A stretch of 49,782 nt of DNA from DATAXP01 sp036272935 (lineage in GTDB: Bacteria; Planctomycetota; Planctomycetia; Pirellulales; PNKZ01). The stretch covers positions 1-49,782 of the forward strand of contig DATAXP010000053.1 of NCBI GenBank assembly GCA_036272935.1, read 5' to 3'. The notes below the pieces were generated by a model. That model saw nothing but the letters and a program-made list of their open reading frames with translations. It was not told the origin of the DNA and did not search any database. This document shows, in pieces, positions 16,748 through 25,524 of this stretch (within the stretch, counting starts at the first letter, position 1; each line of letters opens with the position of its first letter). The position numbers and the translations under genes were made by a program.

Positions 16748-16871
16748 AGGCCGATCCGAAAACCGCTGTCAAACTCGTGGTCGCGTGGGGGCAGACATTC
16801 GTGTCTGCCACGACAGTCGTGACCGCAGGCAGGCAGGAATGCCTGCCCTACGCGGTTTTCGGATAGGCTCT
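16748..16871. repeat. second copy of the TIR/REP element
   Basis: Right arm 16852-16871 is identical to the 20-bp arm of the 4948-5072 element. The left arm (GCCGATCCGAAAACCGC, 16750-16766) has one mismatch in its conserved part. The interior hairpins are GGCAGACA-TTCG-TGTCTGCC and GGCAGGCA-GGAA-TGCCTGCC, with a different spacer. The element ends at the first base of the TAA (read on the minus strand) of the aminotransferase gene. The rest of the gap 16605-16747 shows nothing recognisable. Confidence 0.85.
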
Positions 16872-18256
16872 TACGACGAGCGGTTTTGCGCCGGGCACAG
16901 TGCCAGGCATTCGTCGAGGCAGTCGGCTAAAAAGTCGGCATCGTCGCGTGTGAGACACATCGGCGGCTTGATGCGCAGGACGTTGCCGTACAGTCCACCT
17001 TTGCCCAGCAGCAGGCCGCGCTGGCGGGCCAGTTCGAGCACTTCGGCCGCCTCAGTGTTCGCCGGCTGCTTGGTCTGCCGGTCGCGCACCAGCTCGACGC
17101 CGAGCATCAGCCCCATGCCGCGTACCTCGCCAATCACGGCATGCCGCTCCTGCAACTCGATCAGCCGGTTCTTCAGGTGGGTGCCAACTTTCAAGGCGTT
17201 GGCCTGGATGTTCTCGCGGTCGATCACTTCAAGCGTCGCCAGGCCTTGGGTCATCGAGATGGGGTTACCGCCGAACGTGTTGAAGTGGATGCGATTCTTC
17301 ATTACCTGGGCGAGCTCGGGGCGCGTCGTCATGGCAGCCAGCGGAGCGCCATTGCCAATCCCCTTGGCCATCGTCACTAGGTCGGGCACGACCCCCCAAT
17401 TCTCGAAGCCCCAGAACTTCGTCCCCGTGCGGCCGAAGCCGGTCTGCACCTCGTCGGCAATGCACAGGCCGCCGTGCGTGCGGACGATGTCGTAGACGAT
17501 CTGAAAATACTCCGGCGGCGGAACCACCGTGCCACCGACGCCTTGGATCGGCTCGCCAATGAAGCACGCCACCTCGCCACTGGTTTCGTAGCGGATCAGC
17601 TCTTCGGTATCGCGGGCACACTTGATGTCGCAGCTCGGATACTCCAGCCCCAGCGGGCAACGGTAGCAGTATCCGGGCGTCGCGTTCTTGACGTTGATCG
17701 TCGGATTTTGCTTGAACTTCCAGGGAGCGTGGGCGGTGAGCGCCATCGTTCCTTGTGTGCCGCCGTGATAGCCGTTGCGCAGGCTGAGCACATCGTGGTT
17801 GCCGGTGTATTCGCGGCACGAGAGGATCGCCAGCTCGTTGGCTTCGCTTCCCGAGTTGGTGAAGTAAGTCACGCTCAGATCGCTGCCGGCCGGCATGTGT
17901 TCGGCCAGCTTCTTGCCGAACTGGCCGATCGTCGGGTGCAGATAGATAGTCGTGGTGTGCTGCAACCGCCCGACTTGCTCGCGGACGCGCTCGACAACGT
18001 ACGGATGGCAGTGCCCCACGCTTACGGTAACGATCCCCGCGAAACCGTCGAGATACTGCTTGCCGGTTTCGTCCCACACATATTGCATGTGCCCCTCGAC
18101 GACCAGCAGCGGATCGCGGTAGTACGTCACCAGCCCCGGCGTGAGATACTGCTGCCGCAGGGCGATGACCTCGTGCTTCGGCGGGCCGCCGTATGGCGCC
18201 GGACAATGATCGGTCGGCGGCACTTGTGCCGCGCGCTGCGGTGAGTCGATCGACAT
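16871..18256 (-). CDS. class III aminotransferase, AGXT2-like
   Basis: 461 residues. PLP-dependent fold type I: NSGSEANELA at 134-143 (phosphate binding), D268 in IADEVQTGFGR (pyridine nitrogen) and K298 in TMAKGIGNG (Schiff base). It is closest to the alanine-glyoxylate aminotransferase 2 type: a Cys cluster (C197, C200, C209, C213) lies in the segment YCYRCPLGLEYPSCDIKC. Likely substrates are an amino donor such as alanine or beta-alanine with glyoxylate or pyruvate; exact specificity is not readable. ATG 18256 has AGGAG about 10 bases upstream; an ATG at 18265 would leave only one base. The TAA stop adjoins the 16748-16871 element. Divergent from the FMO-like gene. Confidence 0.9.
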   Translation of the reverse strand: MSIDSPQRAAQVPPTDHCPAPYGGPPKHEVIALRQQYLTPGLVTYYRDPLLVVEGHMQYVWDETGKQYLDGFAGIVTVSVGHCHPYVVERVREQVGRLQHTTTIYLHPTIGQFGKKLAEHMPAGSDLSVTYFTNSGSEANELAILSCREYTGNHDVLSLRNGYHGGTQGTMALTAHAPWKFKQNPTINVKNATPGYCYRCPLGLEYPSCDIKCARDTEELIRYETSGEVACFIGEPIQGVGGTVVPPPEYFQIVYDIVRTHGGLCIADEVQTGFGRTGTKFWGFENWGVVPDLVTMAKGIGNGAPLAAMTTRPELAQVMKNRIHFNTFGGNPISMTQGLATLEVIDRENIQANALKVGTHLKNRLIELQERHAVIGEVRGMGLMLGVELVRDRQTKQPANTEAAEVLELARQRGLLLGKGGLYGNVLRIKPPMCLTRDDADFLADCLDECLALCPAQNRSS

Positions 18257-18330
18257 GGCAGACATTCTCCTGGGAAGCGCGAACCGTCGCGCGCATTCTA
18301 GCCTCGGTGCCAAGTGCCGCCTACACTGAG

Positions 18331-18385
18331 TGACCGAGGCGAATCCCTTCGCCTCAGTCAGGTGTCGGCGAAAGGATTCGCGTCC
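18331..18385. repeat. hairpin pair in FMO leader (GGCGAA family)
   Basis: Perfect hairpin GAGGCGAA-TCCC-TTCGCCTC at 18336-18355, extended by TGAC/GTCA outside one mismatch. A related segment GGCGAAAGGATTCGC follows at about 18366-18381. It lies 20-70 bases before the FMO start, so it could be a REP-like repeat or affect leader folding. It is not followed by a T-run. Confidence 0.65.
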
Positions 18386-18404
18386 TAGATTCCGGACCCC
18401 CGCG

Positions 18405-19745
18405 ATGATCGATTGTTCGCATAAATACTGCGTGCTCGGCGCTGGGTCGTCGGGGCTGGCGGTGGCGAAGAATCTGAAAGAGCATGGCCTCGCGTTCGAT
18501 TGCTACGAGCGCGAGGACGATGTCGGCGGGAACTGGTATTTCGGCACCCCGGCGAGCAGCGTCTACGCCTCGACGCATACCATCAGCTCGCGGCGGCTGA
18601 CCGAGTACACCGATTTCCCGATGCCGGCCGACTATCCGCACTACCCGCATCACAGGCAGGTGTGGGAATATCTGCGGGCCTACGCGCGGCTGTTCGGGCT
18701 GTACGAGCATATCCAGTTCCGAACGCCGGTCGAACGCGCCTGGCCCGTTGACGGCGCATGGTGCGTGCGGCTTGCCGACGGCAGCGAGTTGCGGTACCGC
18801 GGGCTGGTGATCGCCAACGGGCACAACTGGGACCCGCGCTGGCCGAGCTACCCGGGCACGTGTGACGGCACGGTGCTGCACTCGTCGCAGTACAAAACTC
18901 CCGACGTCCTTGCCGGTCGGCGGGTGCTGGTTGTCGGGGCGGGGAACTCAGGCTGCGATATCGCGGTCGAGTCGGCCCAGCATGCTGCGCGCACGTTGCA
19001 CAGTGTCCGCCGCGGCTACCATTACGTGCCAAAGTTTTTGCTCGGCAAGCCTGCCGATGCCTGTGGCGAGCGGCTTTTGCGCTGGCGGTTTCCGCTGTGG
19101 CTGCGCCGGGCCGTCAGCGGCAGCGTGGTCCGGCTCGCGATCGGACGCCCCGAGCATTACGGCCTGCCGAAGCCCGATCATCGGCTGTTCGAGACGCATC
19201 CGATCATCAACAGCCAGTTGCCGTATTTCGTCGGTCACGGCCGGGTGACCGTCAAGCCCGATGTGGCCGAGCTGCTCGGTGACCGGGTGCGATTCGTCGA
19301 TGGCACGGTCGAGCCGGTCGACGTGATTGTGTATGCTACCGGATTCAACATCACGCTGCCGTTCGTCGATCGCGAGCACCTGAATTGGCGCGATGGGCGT
19401 CCCGAGTTGTTCATGAACGTATTCCATCCGAGCGACGATCGGCTTTGCGTCGCCGGACTGATCCAGCCCGACAGCGGACAGTTGGGCCTCGTCGATCGGC
19501 AGTCGAAGTTGATCGCGCGGTTCTGGCGAGCGCTCGACGATGGCGCTCCGTCGGCCCAGCGGTTTCGCCGCCGCAAAGCACGCTCCGAGGACGACCTGGG
19601 CAATGGCATCCGCTATGTCCGCAGCGCGCGGCACCTGCTCGAGGTCGAGCACTTCAGCTATCGCCGGCGGCTTGAGGCGCTCATTGCCAAATTTAGCCGC
19701 GTTCCGCCGAAGGCGGACGACGCGGTCGCCGCGGCGACCGGCTAA
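18405..19745 (+). CDS. flavin-containing monooxygenase-like oxidoreductase
   Basis: 446 residues. Two dinucleotide motifs: GAGSSG at 12-17 for FAD and GAGNSG at 178-183 for NADPH. Between them is a variant of the FMO fingerprint, CDGTVLHSSQYK (the usual first Phe is Cys). The ATG-like motif YATGFN appears later. Such enzymes oxygenate soft nucleophiles (N or S) or act as Baeyer-Villiger enzymes with NADPH and O2. The substrate is unknown. The cytoplasmic start at 18405 is set by family homology (MIDCSHKYCVLGAG). The nearby aminotransferase is divergent across a short gap, so shared regulation is possible. The C-terminus is Arg-rich. Confidence 0.88.
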   Translation: MIDCSHKYCVLGAGSSGLAVAKNLKEHGLAFDCYEREDDVGGNWYFGTPASSVYASTHTISSRRLTEYTDFPMPADYPHYPHHRQVWEYLRAYARLFGLYEHIQFRTPVERAWPVDGAWCVRLADGSELRYRGLVIANGHNWDPRWPSYPGTCDGTVLHSSQYKTPDVLAGRRVLVVGAGNSGCDIAVESAQHAARTLHSVRRGYHYVPKFLLGKPADACGERLLRWRFPLWLRRAVSGSVVRLAIGRPEHYGLPKPDHRLFETHPIINSQLPYFVGHGRVTVKPDVAELLGDRVRFVDGTVEPVDVIVYATGFNITLPFVDREHLNWRDGRPELFMNVFHPSDDRLCVAGLIQPDSGQLGLVDRQSKLIARFWRALDDGAPSAQRFRRRKARSEDDLGNGIRYVRSARHLLEVEHFSYRRRLEALIAKFSRVPPKADDAVAAATG

Positions 19746-19748
19746 AAA

Positions 19749-21089
19749 TCAGCCCCACTTCGGCTCCCAACCGTTGCGATACGACTTCGTCAGCAGCGCA
19801 TTGGCGGCCGACGAGTTGGTGATCCGCAACGCCGCGGGGTCCCAGGCGAGCGTTTCGTTGGGCACGCGGATGGCGATCGTCCCCAGCAGCACCGCTTCGG
19901 TCAGCGGACCCGAGTAGCCAAAGTTCGACGTCGGCGACCCTTCGCCGCGGCAGGCATCGGCCCACGAAACGTAATGGTCGCGCTTGCCGACGTCGGGAAG
20001 TTTGAGATCGGCGAACCGATCGGCGGGCAACAGTTGCGGCATGCCGACGTGCGGCAACAGCAGCGAGCCCTGCTGTCCCTTGAGTAGCGAGCCGGCACCA
20101 GGCAACTTCACATCGCTTGCGATGCCGAGCACTTCGTGCGCCGGCTTGTGCCCTTCGCCGTCGTACCAGGTGACCCGCAGCGTTGGCCCTGCCGTCCGCG
20201 CGGTGCCGGGGAACTCGTAGCTCACCGTCGAGTGGTCGTTCCACACCTCATGGTTCACCGGCGGGGCCTCGGCCCGCACGCTCCGCGGCGCGGTCAGCTC
20301 GCAGGCCATGAACACCGGATCGAGAATATGGCAGGCGAAGTCGCCAAGCTGGCCGGTGCCAAAATCCTGCCACGCCCGCCAGCTGAACGGGTGATAGATG
20401 TTGTCCTTGTACGGCCGCTCGGGGGCGACGCCGAGCCACTGGTCCCAATGCACTCCCGGCGGCACCGGGTCGGCCCCGGCGGGACGGTCTTTGTCGAGCA
20501 GCCAGCGCATCTTGCCGCTCTGCCACGAGTGAACTTCTTCCACCTTGCCGATCACGCCTTCGTGCACCAGCGCCACGGCGGTGCGATATTCAAGGTTCGA
20601 CTGGATTTGATTGCCCATCTGCGTCGCCACTTTCGCGCGCTCAGCGGCCCGGCGCATCTGGCGAGCCTCGAACACCGTGTGCGTCAGCGGCTTCTGGCAG
20701 AAGACGTGCTTGCCGCGCTCCAGGGCGGCCAGCGAAATCGGCGCGTGCATGTGGTCGGGAGTCGAAACGATCACCGCGTCGATCTCTTTCACAGCATCGA
20801 GCATGTTGCGCCAATCGGTGAATCGCTGCGCCTGTGCGTATTTTTCCGCCGCCTGGCCCAGGTGCTTCGGTCCTTCGTCGATATTGCACAGCGCGACGAT
20901 CGACACTTTGGGACTGGCCGCCACGCCGTTTAGATCGGACCAACCTTTGCCGCCGCAGCCGACGCTCGCCACGTTCAAGCGCTCCATCGCTCCAGCAGCG
21001 CGCAGCGACGCGCATCGGCCCAGCGACAAGCCGGCGCCAACGGCAACGGTGGTTTGAACGAACGAACGACGCGAGATGCGGCGCGGCAT
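19749..21089 (-). CDS. Tat-exported Gfo/Idh/MocA family oxidoreductase
   Basis: 446 residues. A twin-arginine signal is visible (RRISRRSFVQTTVAVGAG), so it is folded in the cytoplasm with NAD(P) and exported. The Rossmann motif GCGGKG is at 44-49, followed by CNIDEG, and the conserved Lys is in CQKPLTHT. C-terminal features of the exported planctomycete group are present (WDQWLG, GTGQLGDFACHILD). These enzymes oxidise or reduce sugars or inositols, often in glycan breakdown; the substrate is not known. GGAG lies about 9 bases before ATG 21089. Divergent from gmd with 87 bases between the start codons. It ends 3 bases after the convergent FMO-like gene. Confidence 0.9.
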   Translation of the reverse strand: MPRRISRRSFVQTTVAVGAGLSLGRCASLRAAGAMERLNVASVGCGGKGWSDLNGVAASPKVSIVALCNIDEGPKHLGQAAEKYAQAQRFTDWRNMLDAVKEIDAVIVSTPDHMHAPISLAALERGKHVFCQKPLTHTVFEARQMRRAAERAKVATQMGNQIQSNLEYRTAVALVHEGVIGKVEEVHSWQSGKMRWLLDKDRPAGADPVPPGVHWDQWLGVAPERPYKDNIYHPFSWRAWQDFGTGQLGDFACHILDPVFMACELTAPRSVRAEAPPVNHEVWNDHSTVSYEFPGTARTAGPTLRVTWYDGEGHKPAHEVLGIASDVKLPGAGSLLKGQQGSLLLPHVGMPQLLPADRFADLKLPDVGKRDHYVSWADACRGEGSPTSNFGYSGPLTEAVLLGTIAIRVPNETLAWDPAALRITNSSAANALLTKSYRNGWEPKWG

Positions 21090-21176
21090 GGTGGGAGACT
21101 CCAGGAGGGGTGGGCGGGCAATTGGCTGGCTGTGCGTAGTATTGACCGGAACGGCCCACGGAGCAACTATGGCAAC

Positions 21177-22178
21177 ATGCCGAAAACCGCACTGATTACG
21201 GGCATCACGGGCCAGGATGGCAGTTATCTGGCCGAGCTGCTGCTGGCCGAGGGATGCGAGGTGCACGGGCTGGTGCGGCGCAGCGCGGTCGACGATCCGC
21301 AGCGATTGGCTCGCATCTGGCACTTGCGCGACCGCCTGCAACTGCGATCAGCTACGATCGAAAACTACGCCAGCGTGCTGAACCTGCTGGCCACCCAGCG
21401 GTACGACGAGTGTTACCACCTCGCCGCCCAAAGCTCGGTCCCGAACAGCTTCGCCGACGGCTTCTCGACGCTCGAAACCAATATCGACGGCACGCATCAC
21501 CTGCTCGAAGGACTGCGGCTGTTCCAGCGCGAATGCCGCTTCTATTTCGCCGCCTCGAGCGAGATTTTTGGCCGGGTGCGCGAGATTCCGCAACGCGAAA
21601 CCACGCCGTTCTATCCGCGCAGCCCCTACGGCATCAGCAAGGTGGCGGGCTTCGAGCTGACGCGCAACTACCGCGAATCGTACGGCATGTACTGCGCAAG
21701 CGGCATCCTGTTCAACCACGAGAGTCCGCGGCGTGGCATGGAGTTCGTCACGCGCAAGATCACGGTGGGCGTGGCTCGCATCAAGGCCGGGTTCGACAAC
21801 GAACTGCGACTCGGCAACCTCGAGGCGCAGCGCGATTGGGGTCACGCTGCCGACTACGTTCGCGCGATGCCGATGATGCTGCGGCAGGCGGTGCCGGACG
21901 ACTACGTGATCGCCACCGGCACGCGTCACTCGGTGCGCGAATTCTGCGAACTGGCCTTTGCTCAGGTCGGATTGGACTACCGCGATTACGTCCGCGTCGA
22001 CGAGCGGTTCTTCCGACCGGCGGAGGTCGATCTGCTGGTGGGCGATGCGAGCAAAGCCCGCGAGAAACTCGGTTGGGCGCCACACTACAGTTTCTCGCAG
22101 TTGGTCGAAGAGATGGTGCGGCACGATCTCGAGCAAGTTGTGGCCGACGCGCCGGGCCCGGCTTCGTTTCCGACGTAG
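21177..22178 (+). CDS. gmd: GDP-mannose 4,6-dehydratase
   Basis: 333 residues, short-chain dehydrogenase fold. Strong family sequence: ITGITGQDGSYLAELLL at the start (G9, G12, G15), catalytic region FAASSEIFG (S127/S128, E129), Y151 and K155 in SPYGISK, and signature NHESPRRG. The enzyme makes GDP-4-keto-6-deoxymannose from GDP-mannose for fucose, rhamnose or perosamine-type sugars in surface glycans. It is about 40 residues shorter than E. coli Gmd; an internal loop near the C-terminus is missing. No reductase or fucose synthase partner lies next to it. ATG 21177 is set by homology; GGAG is 13 bases upstream. Confidence 0.93.
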   Translation: MPKTALITGITGQDGSYLAELLLAEGCEVHGLVRRSAVDDPQRLARIWHLRDRLQLRSATIENYASVLNLLATQRYDECYHLAAQSSVPNSFADGFSTLETNIDGTHHLLEGLRLFQRECRFYFAASSEIFGRVREIPQRETTPFYPRSPYGISKVAGFELTRNYRESYGMYCASGILFNHESPRRGMEFVTRKITVGVARIKAGFDNELRLGNLEAQRDWGHAADYVRAMPMMLRQAVPDDYVIATGTRHSVREFCELAFAQVGLDYRDYVRVDERFFRPAEVDLLVGDASKAREKLGWAPHYSFSQLVEEMVRHDLEQVVADAPGPASFPT

Positions 22179-22236
22179 CGTGACGTAGTGTTATGATGGA
22201 CACTGCGACTGCGACGCCGCCCAAGAGAACCGTGTC

Positions 22237-24054
22237 ATGCCCGGCGAACTGGCCCACCTCGAACTGCTGGCGGAAGTTGATGCCCTGGTCGGCGAACTGC
22301 GCGATTGGAGTCGGCGTGCGCCGCCGTGGCCCCCGGCACGCCAAGCGCAAGCGCTGCTGCATCGGCTCGAAGAGCGCATCGACACGCTGCGCTTGCGGCT
22401 CGAGGCGCCGTTGGTCGTCGCGACGCTCGGCGGGACGGGCACCGGCAAGAGTGCGCTGGTCAACGCCCTGGCCGGCGCCACGGTGACCAGCGCCGGTCGC
22501 CAACGCCCTACCACACGTCAGCCGGTGCTCGTTTGCCGTCCGGAAGTAGCGCCGGCCATGCTTGGCATCTCGACCGACAGTCTGCAGGTGGTGCACGCCT
22601 CGCCGGCGCTGCGCGATCTGGTACTGGTCGACTGTCCCGATCCCGATACGACCGAGGATGCCGCCGACCCGGCGAGCAATGTGGCCCGCTTGCGGTCGCT
22701 TCTGCCGCACTGCGACGTGCTGCTGGTGACCACCACGCAGCAGAAGTACCGCAGCGCGCGGGTGAGCGCCGAGCTGGCCGCCGCAGCGCCGGGGGCGCGA
22801 ATCGTGTTCGTCCAAACCCATGCCGACACCGATGACGACATCCGCGAAGATTGGCGTCAGGCGCTGGGTGACGAGTACGCGGTTGGCGAGATGTTCTTCG
22901 TCGATTCGCTCGAAGCGCTGGGCGATGCCGAGGCAGGGCTGGAACCACGCGGCGAGTTCGGCCGGCTCGTGCAGTTGCTCACGCGGCAATTGGCCGGCGC
23001 GGCGGGCAACCGCATCCGCCGCGCGAATTTTTTGGATCTGGTCGAACAGACTCTCGCGACCGTGTCGACGCGGCTCGATACGGCACTGCCGGTGCTCGCA
23101 CAACTCGACCAGGCGATTACTGAACAGCGTGCGCGGCTCGTCGAACGCCTGGGAGGGCAATTGCGCGACGACTTGCTCGAACGCCGCCGCACTTGGGAGC
23201 AACGGCTGGTGGCCGAGGTGGCGGGACAATGGGGGTTCAGCCCGTTCGCCTGCGTGCTCAGGGCCTACCAGGGACTCGGCGGCCTCTTGTCAGGGGCGGC
23301 GCTGTTGCGGGTGCGCACGCCGGCGCAGATGGCGCTGTGGGGGACAATCGAAGGGGCGCGGCGGCTGCGCAACTTCGCGCGCGACAAGGCGGGCGAGCTT
23401 ACCGCGCTGCGCGCCGAGGAGTTCCGCACCGACGACGGGGAGCTGCGCACCGCGGCGATCATCATCGGTGGTTACGCCGCCGAGGCGGGACTCGATCGCC
23501 AGTCGCTCGACGCCGTCACCGTCGAGCGCGAGGCCGCCGAGGTAGCCGGCCAGTTGATCCGCCGGGCGAGTGCCGACGTGCAAGAAGCAGCGGGTCGGCT
23601 GGCACGGCGACATACCGGTTGGTTGACGCGAGTGGTTTTCGAATCGTTGCTGGGAGCGATGCTGGTGGTGCTGCTGTATCGGTTCGTGCGAAACTTCTTT
23701 TACGATTCTTGGCTGGCACCGCAGTTGGGCCTGGCCGAGCATGCGCAGCCGCTACTGGGGACCGACTTTTTCCTGGCTGCCGCGTTCGTGCTCGCCGGCT
23801 GGTGCGGGCTGTTGCTGTGGGTGTTCACGAACCGTCTGCGGCAGGGCTTCCGCGGTGAAACAATCGAATTGGCTCGGCTCTGGAACACCTCGGCACCTGC
23901 TGGAGCGTTGTTCGGAGAGATTGATGCCCAAGTTCGGGCGATCCGCACTTGGCGACAGGAGCTAAAACGCTTGAGCGACGACGTCGCCGACCTGAAGGAC
24001 CGCATCGAGCAGCCCGAGCCGTTGAGCAGGCTTCGGCAAATGCGAAATGCGTAA
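22237..24054 (+). CDS. dynamin-like membrane GTPase
   Basis: 605 residues. G1 loop GGTGTGKS at 65-72, a possible switch-I Thr in RPTTRQP (about 90-96), G3-like VDCPDPDTT at 131-139 (Gly of DxxG absent), and G4-like FVQTHAD (THAD in place of NKxD). Two predicted membrane helices lie near 466-488 (FESLLGAMLVVLLY) and 510-530 (FFLAAAFVLAGWCGLLLW), and the C-terminal 70 residues look like a coiled coil. This layout (GTPase, helical stalk, two TM, coiled coil) fits bacterial dynamin-like or mitofusin-like proteins acting on the inner membrane. The stop TAA and the last residues (QMRNA) come from the 24038-24094 repeat. It converges on the DUF58 gene. Confidence 0.75.
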   Translation: MPGELAHLELLAEVDALVGELRDWSRRAPPWPPARQAQALLHRLEERIDTLRLRLEAPLVVATLGGTGTGKSALVNALAGATVTSAGRQRPTTRQPVLVCRPEVAPAMLGISTDSLQVVHASPALRDLVLVDCPDPDTTEDAADPASNVARLRSLLPHCDVLLVTTTQQKYRSARVSAELAAAAPGARIVFVQTHADTDDDIREDWRQALGDEYAVGEMFFVDSLEALGDAEAGLEPRGEFGRLVQLLTRQLAGAAGNRIRRANFLDLVEQTLATVSTRLDTALPVLAQLDQAITEQRARLVERLGGQLRDDLLERRRTWEQRLVAEVAGQWGFSPFACVLRAYQGLGGLLSGAALLRVRTPAQMALWGTIEGARRLRNFARDKAGELTALRAEEFRTDDGELRTAAIIIGGYAAEAGLDRQSLDAVTVEREAAEVAGQLIRRASADVQEAAGRLARRHTGWLTRVVFESLLGAMLVVLLYRFVRNFFYDSWLAPQLGLAEHAQPLLGTDFFLAAAFVLAGWCGLLLWVFTNRLRQGFRGETIELARLWNTSAPAGALFGEIDAQVRAIRTWRQELKRLSDDVADLKDRIEQPEPLSRLRQMRNA

Positions 24055-24094
24055 TGCGAAATGCTTAATTACGCATTTCGCATTACGCATTTTA
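24038..24094. terminator. AAATGCG palindromic array; candidate bidirectional terminator
   Basis: Arms of 20 perfect base pairs (24045-24064 and 24073-24092, AAATGCGTAATGCGAAATGC) with an 8-base loop, followed by TTTTAC. The stop codons of the two convergent genes lie inside or at its edge: GTPase TAA at 24052-24054, DUF58 TAA at 24092-24094. It is built from the word AATGCGA/TAATGCG, as in the other word-repeat families. A terminator function is inferred from structure and position. Confidence 0.75.
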
Positions 24095-25489
24095 CAACAG
24101 GTGCCGTGCCTTGATTTCCAGGTAGCGATTCACGAGCGGTGCGGTCATTTGCTCGGGGAACACATCGAGCGCGAGCACCCCTTTGAGCTGCAAATCGGAA
24201 AGCACCTTTCGCCGCCAGGCAAGGATGTCGGCCGCCGCCGCGGCGCGATACAGCGAGGCGTCGTCTTCGGCGCCGGGCGCGCGGTGGTCGAGGGCGTCGA
24301 ACAATTGGTGGTCGCGCAGCAGCACGCCCAGCGGCAGATGATGCCCCGACAGCGAGCCGAGGTATTTTTCCACTTGCTGGGCGTTCACCTCGTCGATCAG
24401 GTTGCTGACCAGGATCACCAGCGAGCGTTTACGGGCATGGGCGCCGAGGTAGACGAAGGCTTCGTCGTAGCGCGACTCGACGAGCCGCGGGAACCGGTCG
24501 AACGACGCGTGCAGCAGACGGTTCATCTGCTTGAGGCCGCCGGTGGGCGGGATGAACGTGTGAATCTCGTCGGAAAAAGTGAGCAGCCCTACCGAGTCGC
24601 CACGCACCAGTGCCACGTACGAGAGCATCAGCATCGCGTTGAACGCATGGTCCAACAGCGTCAGCTCTGCGACCTGGTTGGTCATCATCCGGCCGCAGTC
24701 GATCAGAAAGATCAGCCGCTGGCTCTGGTTGGCCTGGAAATCCTTGACCGTCAGCTTGCGACGGCGGGCGGTGCTGCGCCAGTCGATGTATTTGTAGTTG
24801 TCGTCGGGCGCGTAGTCGCGCAGACGCTCGAACTCGTTGTCGCTGCCGATCCGCCGCGTGCGCCGCACGCCGATCATACTGAGCCGGTCCTTGCGGGCCA
24901 TCACCGCGTACTGCGCTAACTGCTGCATGTCGGGGTAGACGTGCAGCGGTGTCGTGGCCGCGTAGCGCAGCAGTCGTCGCCACAGTCCCCAACGGCTGAC
25001 GATGCTCAGATGTACCTGCTCGATCACAAATGCACCGCGGCGCGTGCTGTTCAATCGATAGTCAAGCACCGCCCGGCTGTGTGCGACGACGATCAACGTG
25101 AATTCAGCCGGCTCGGGACGCAGCTCGTGCGGTACGTCGTCGCGGAGCGTCACCAGGTAATCGTGCGACGAATGGTTGCTCAACAGCAATTCGACCGGTT
25201 GCGACTTGCCGATCGATGCCACGCGCTGCGCGTGCCGCCCGACGGTGAAGGTCGCGCGACGCGGCAGGCTGAACAAGTCGGCGGCCGCGGCGAGCACCAG
25301 CAGCCAATCAAGCGCCATCACGCCCCAGAACACCTCGTCGGCCCCGAGCATTCCGACCGACACGACCGCCGGTCCCAGCGCCAGATACACCAGGCGGCGA
25401 CAGGGGTAAATCCGCTTCCACGAGGCCAGCACCGCCAACGGCACCAGCGCCAGCAACAACCGGGCGAAATACGTCCACAGCGGTGTCAT
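24092..25489 (-). CDS. DUF58 membrane protein
   Basis: 465 residues. Two or three hydrophobic segments occupy residues about 7-75 and are followed by a cytoplasmic part with the DUF58 signature YAPDDNYKYIDWRSTARRRK. A von Willebrand A-like domain follows; its first motif reads FLIDCGRMM, so the usual DxSxS MIDAS is degenerate. DUF58 proteins occur with MoxR ATPases as presumed chaperone or assembly pairs, with MoxR acting on a vWA partner. It is the last gene of a seven-gene minus-strand operon; 36 bases separate it from moxR. Its TAA lies in the palindrome shared with the GTPase gene. Confidence 0.9.
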   Translation of the reverse strand: MTPLWTYFARLLLALVPLAVLASWKRIYPCRRLVYLALGPAVVSVGMLGADEVFWGVMALDWLLVLAAAADLFSLPRRATFTVGRHAQRVASIGKSQPVELLLSNHSSHDYLVTLRDDVPHELRPEPAEFTLIVVAHSRAVLDYRLNSTRRGAFVIEQVHLSIVSRWGLWRRLLRYAATTPLHVYPDMQQLAQYAVMARKDRLSMIGVRRTRRIGSDNEFERLRDYAPDDNYKYIDWRSTARRRKLTVKDFQANQSQRLIFLIDCGRMMTNQVAELTLLDHAFNAMLMLSYVALVRGDSVGLLTFSDEIHTFIPPTGGLKQMNRLLHASFDRFPRLVESRYDEAFVYLGAHARKRSLVILVSNLIDEVNAQQVEKYLGSLSGHHLPLGVLLRDHQLFDALDHRAPGAEDDASLYRAAAAADILAWRRKVLSDLQLKGVLALDVFPEQMTAPLVNRYLEIKARHLL

Positions 25490-25524
25490 AATCGCGTTAC
25501 GGTTGCGGCATCACAATTGTCGCA

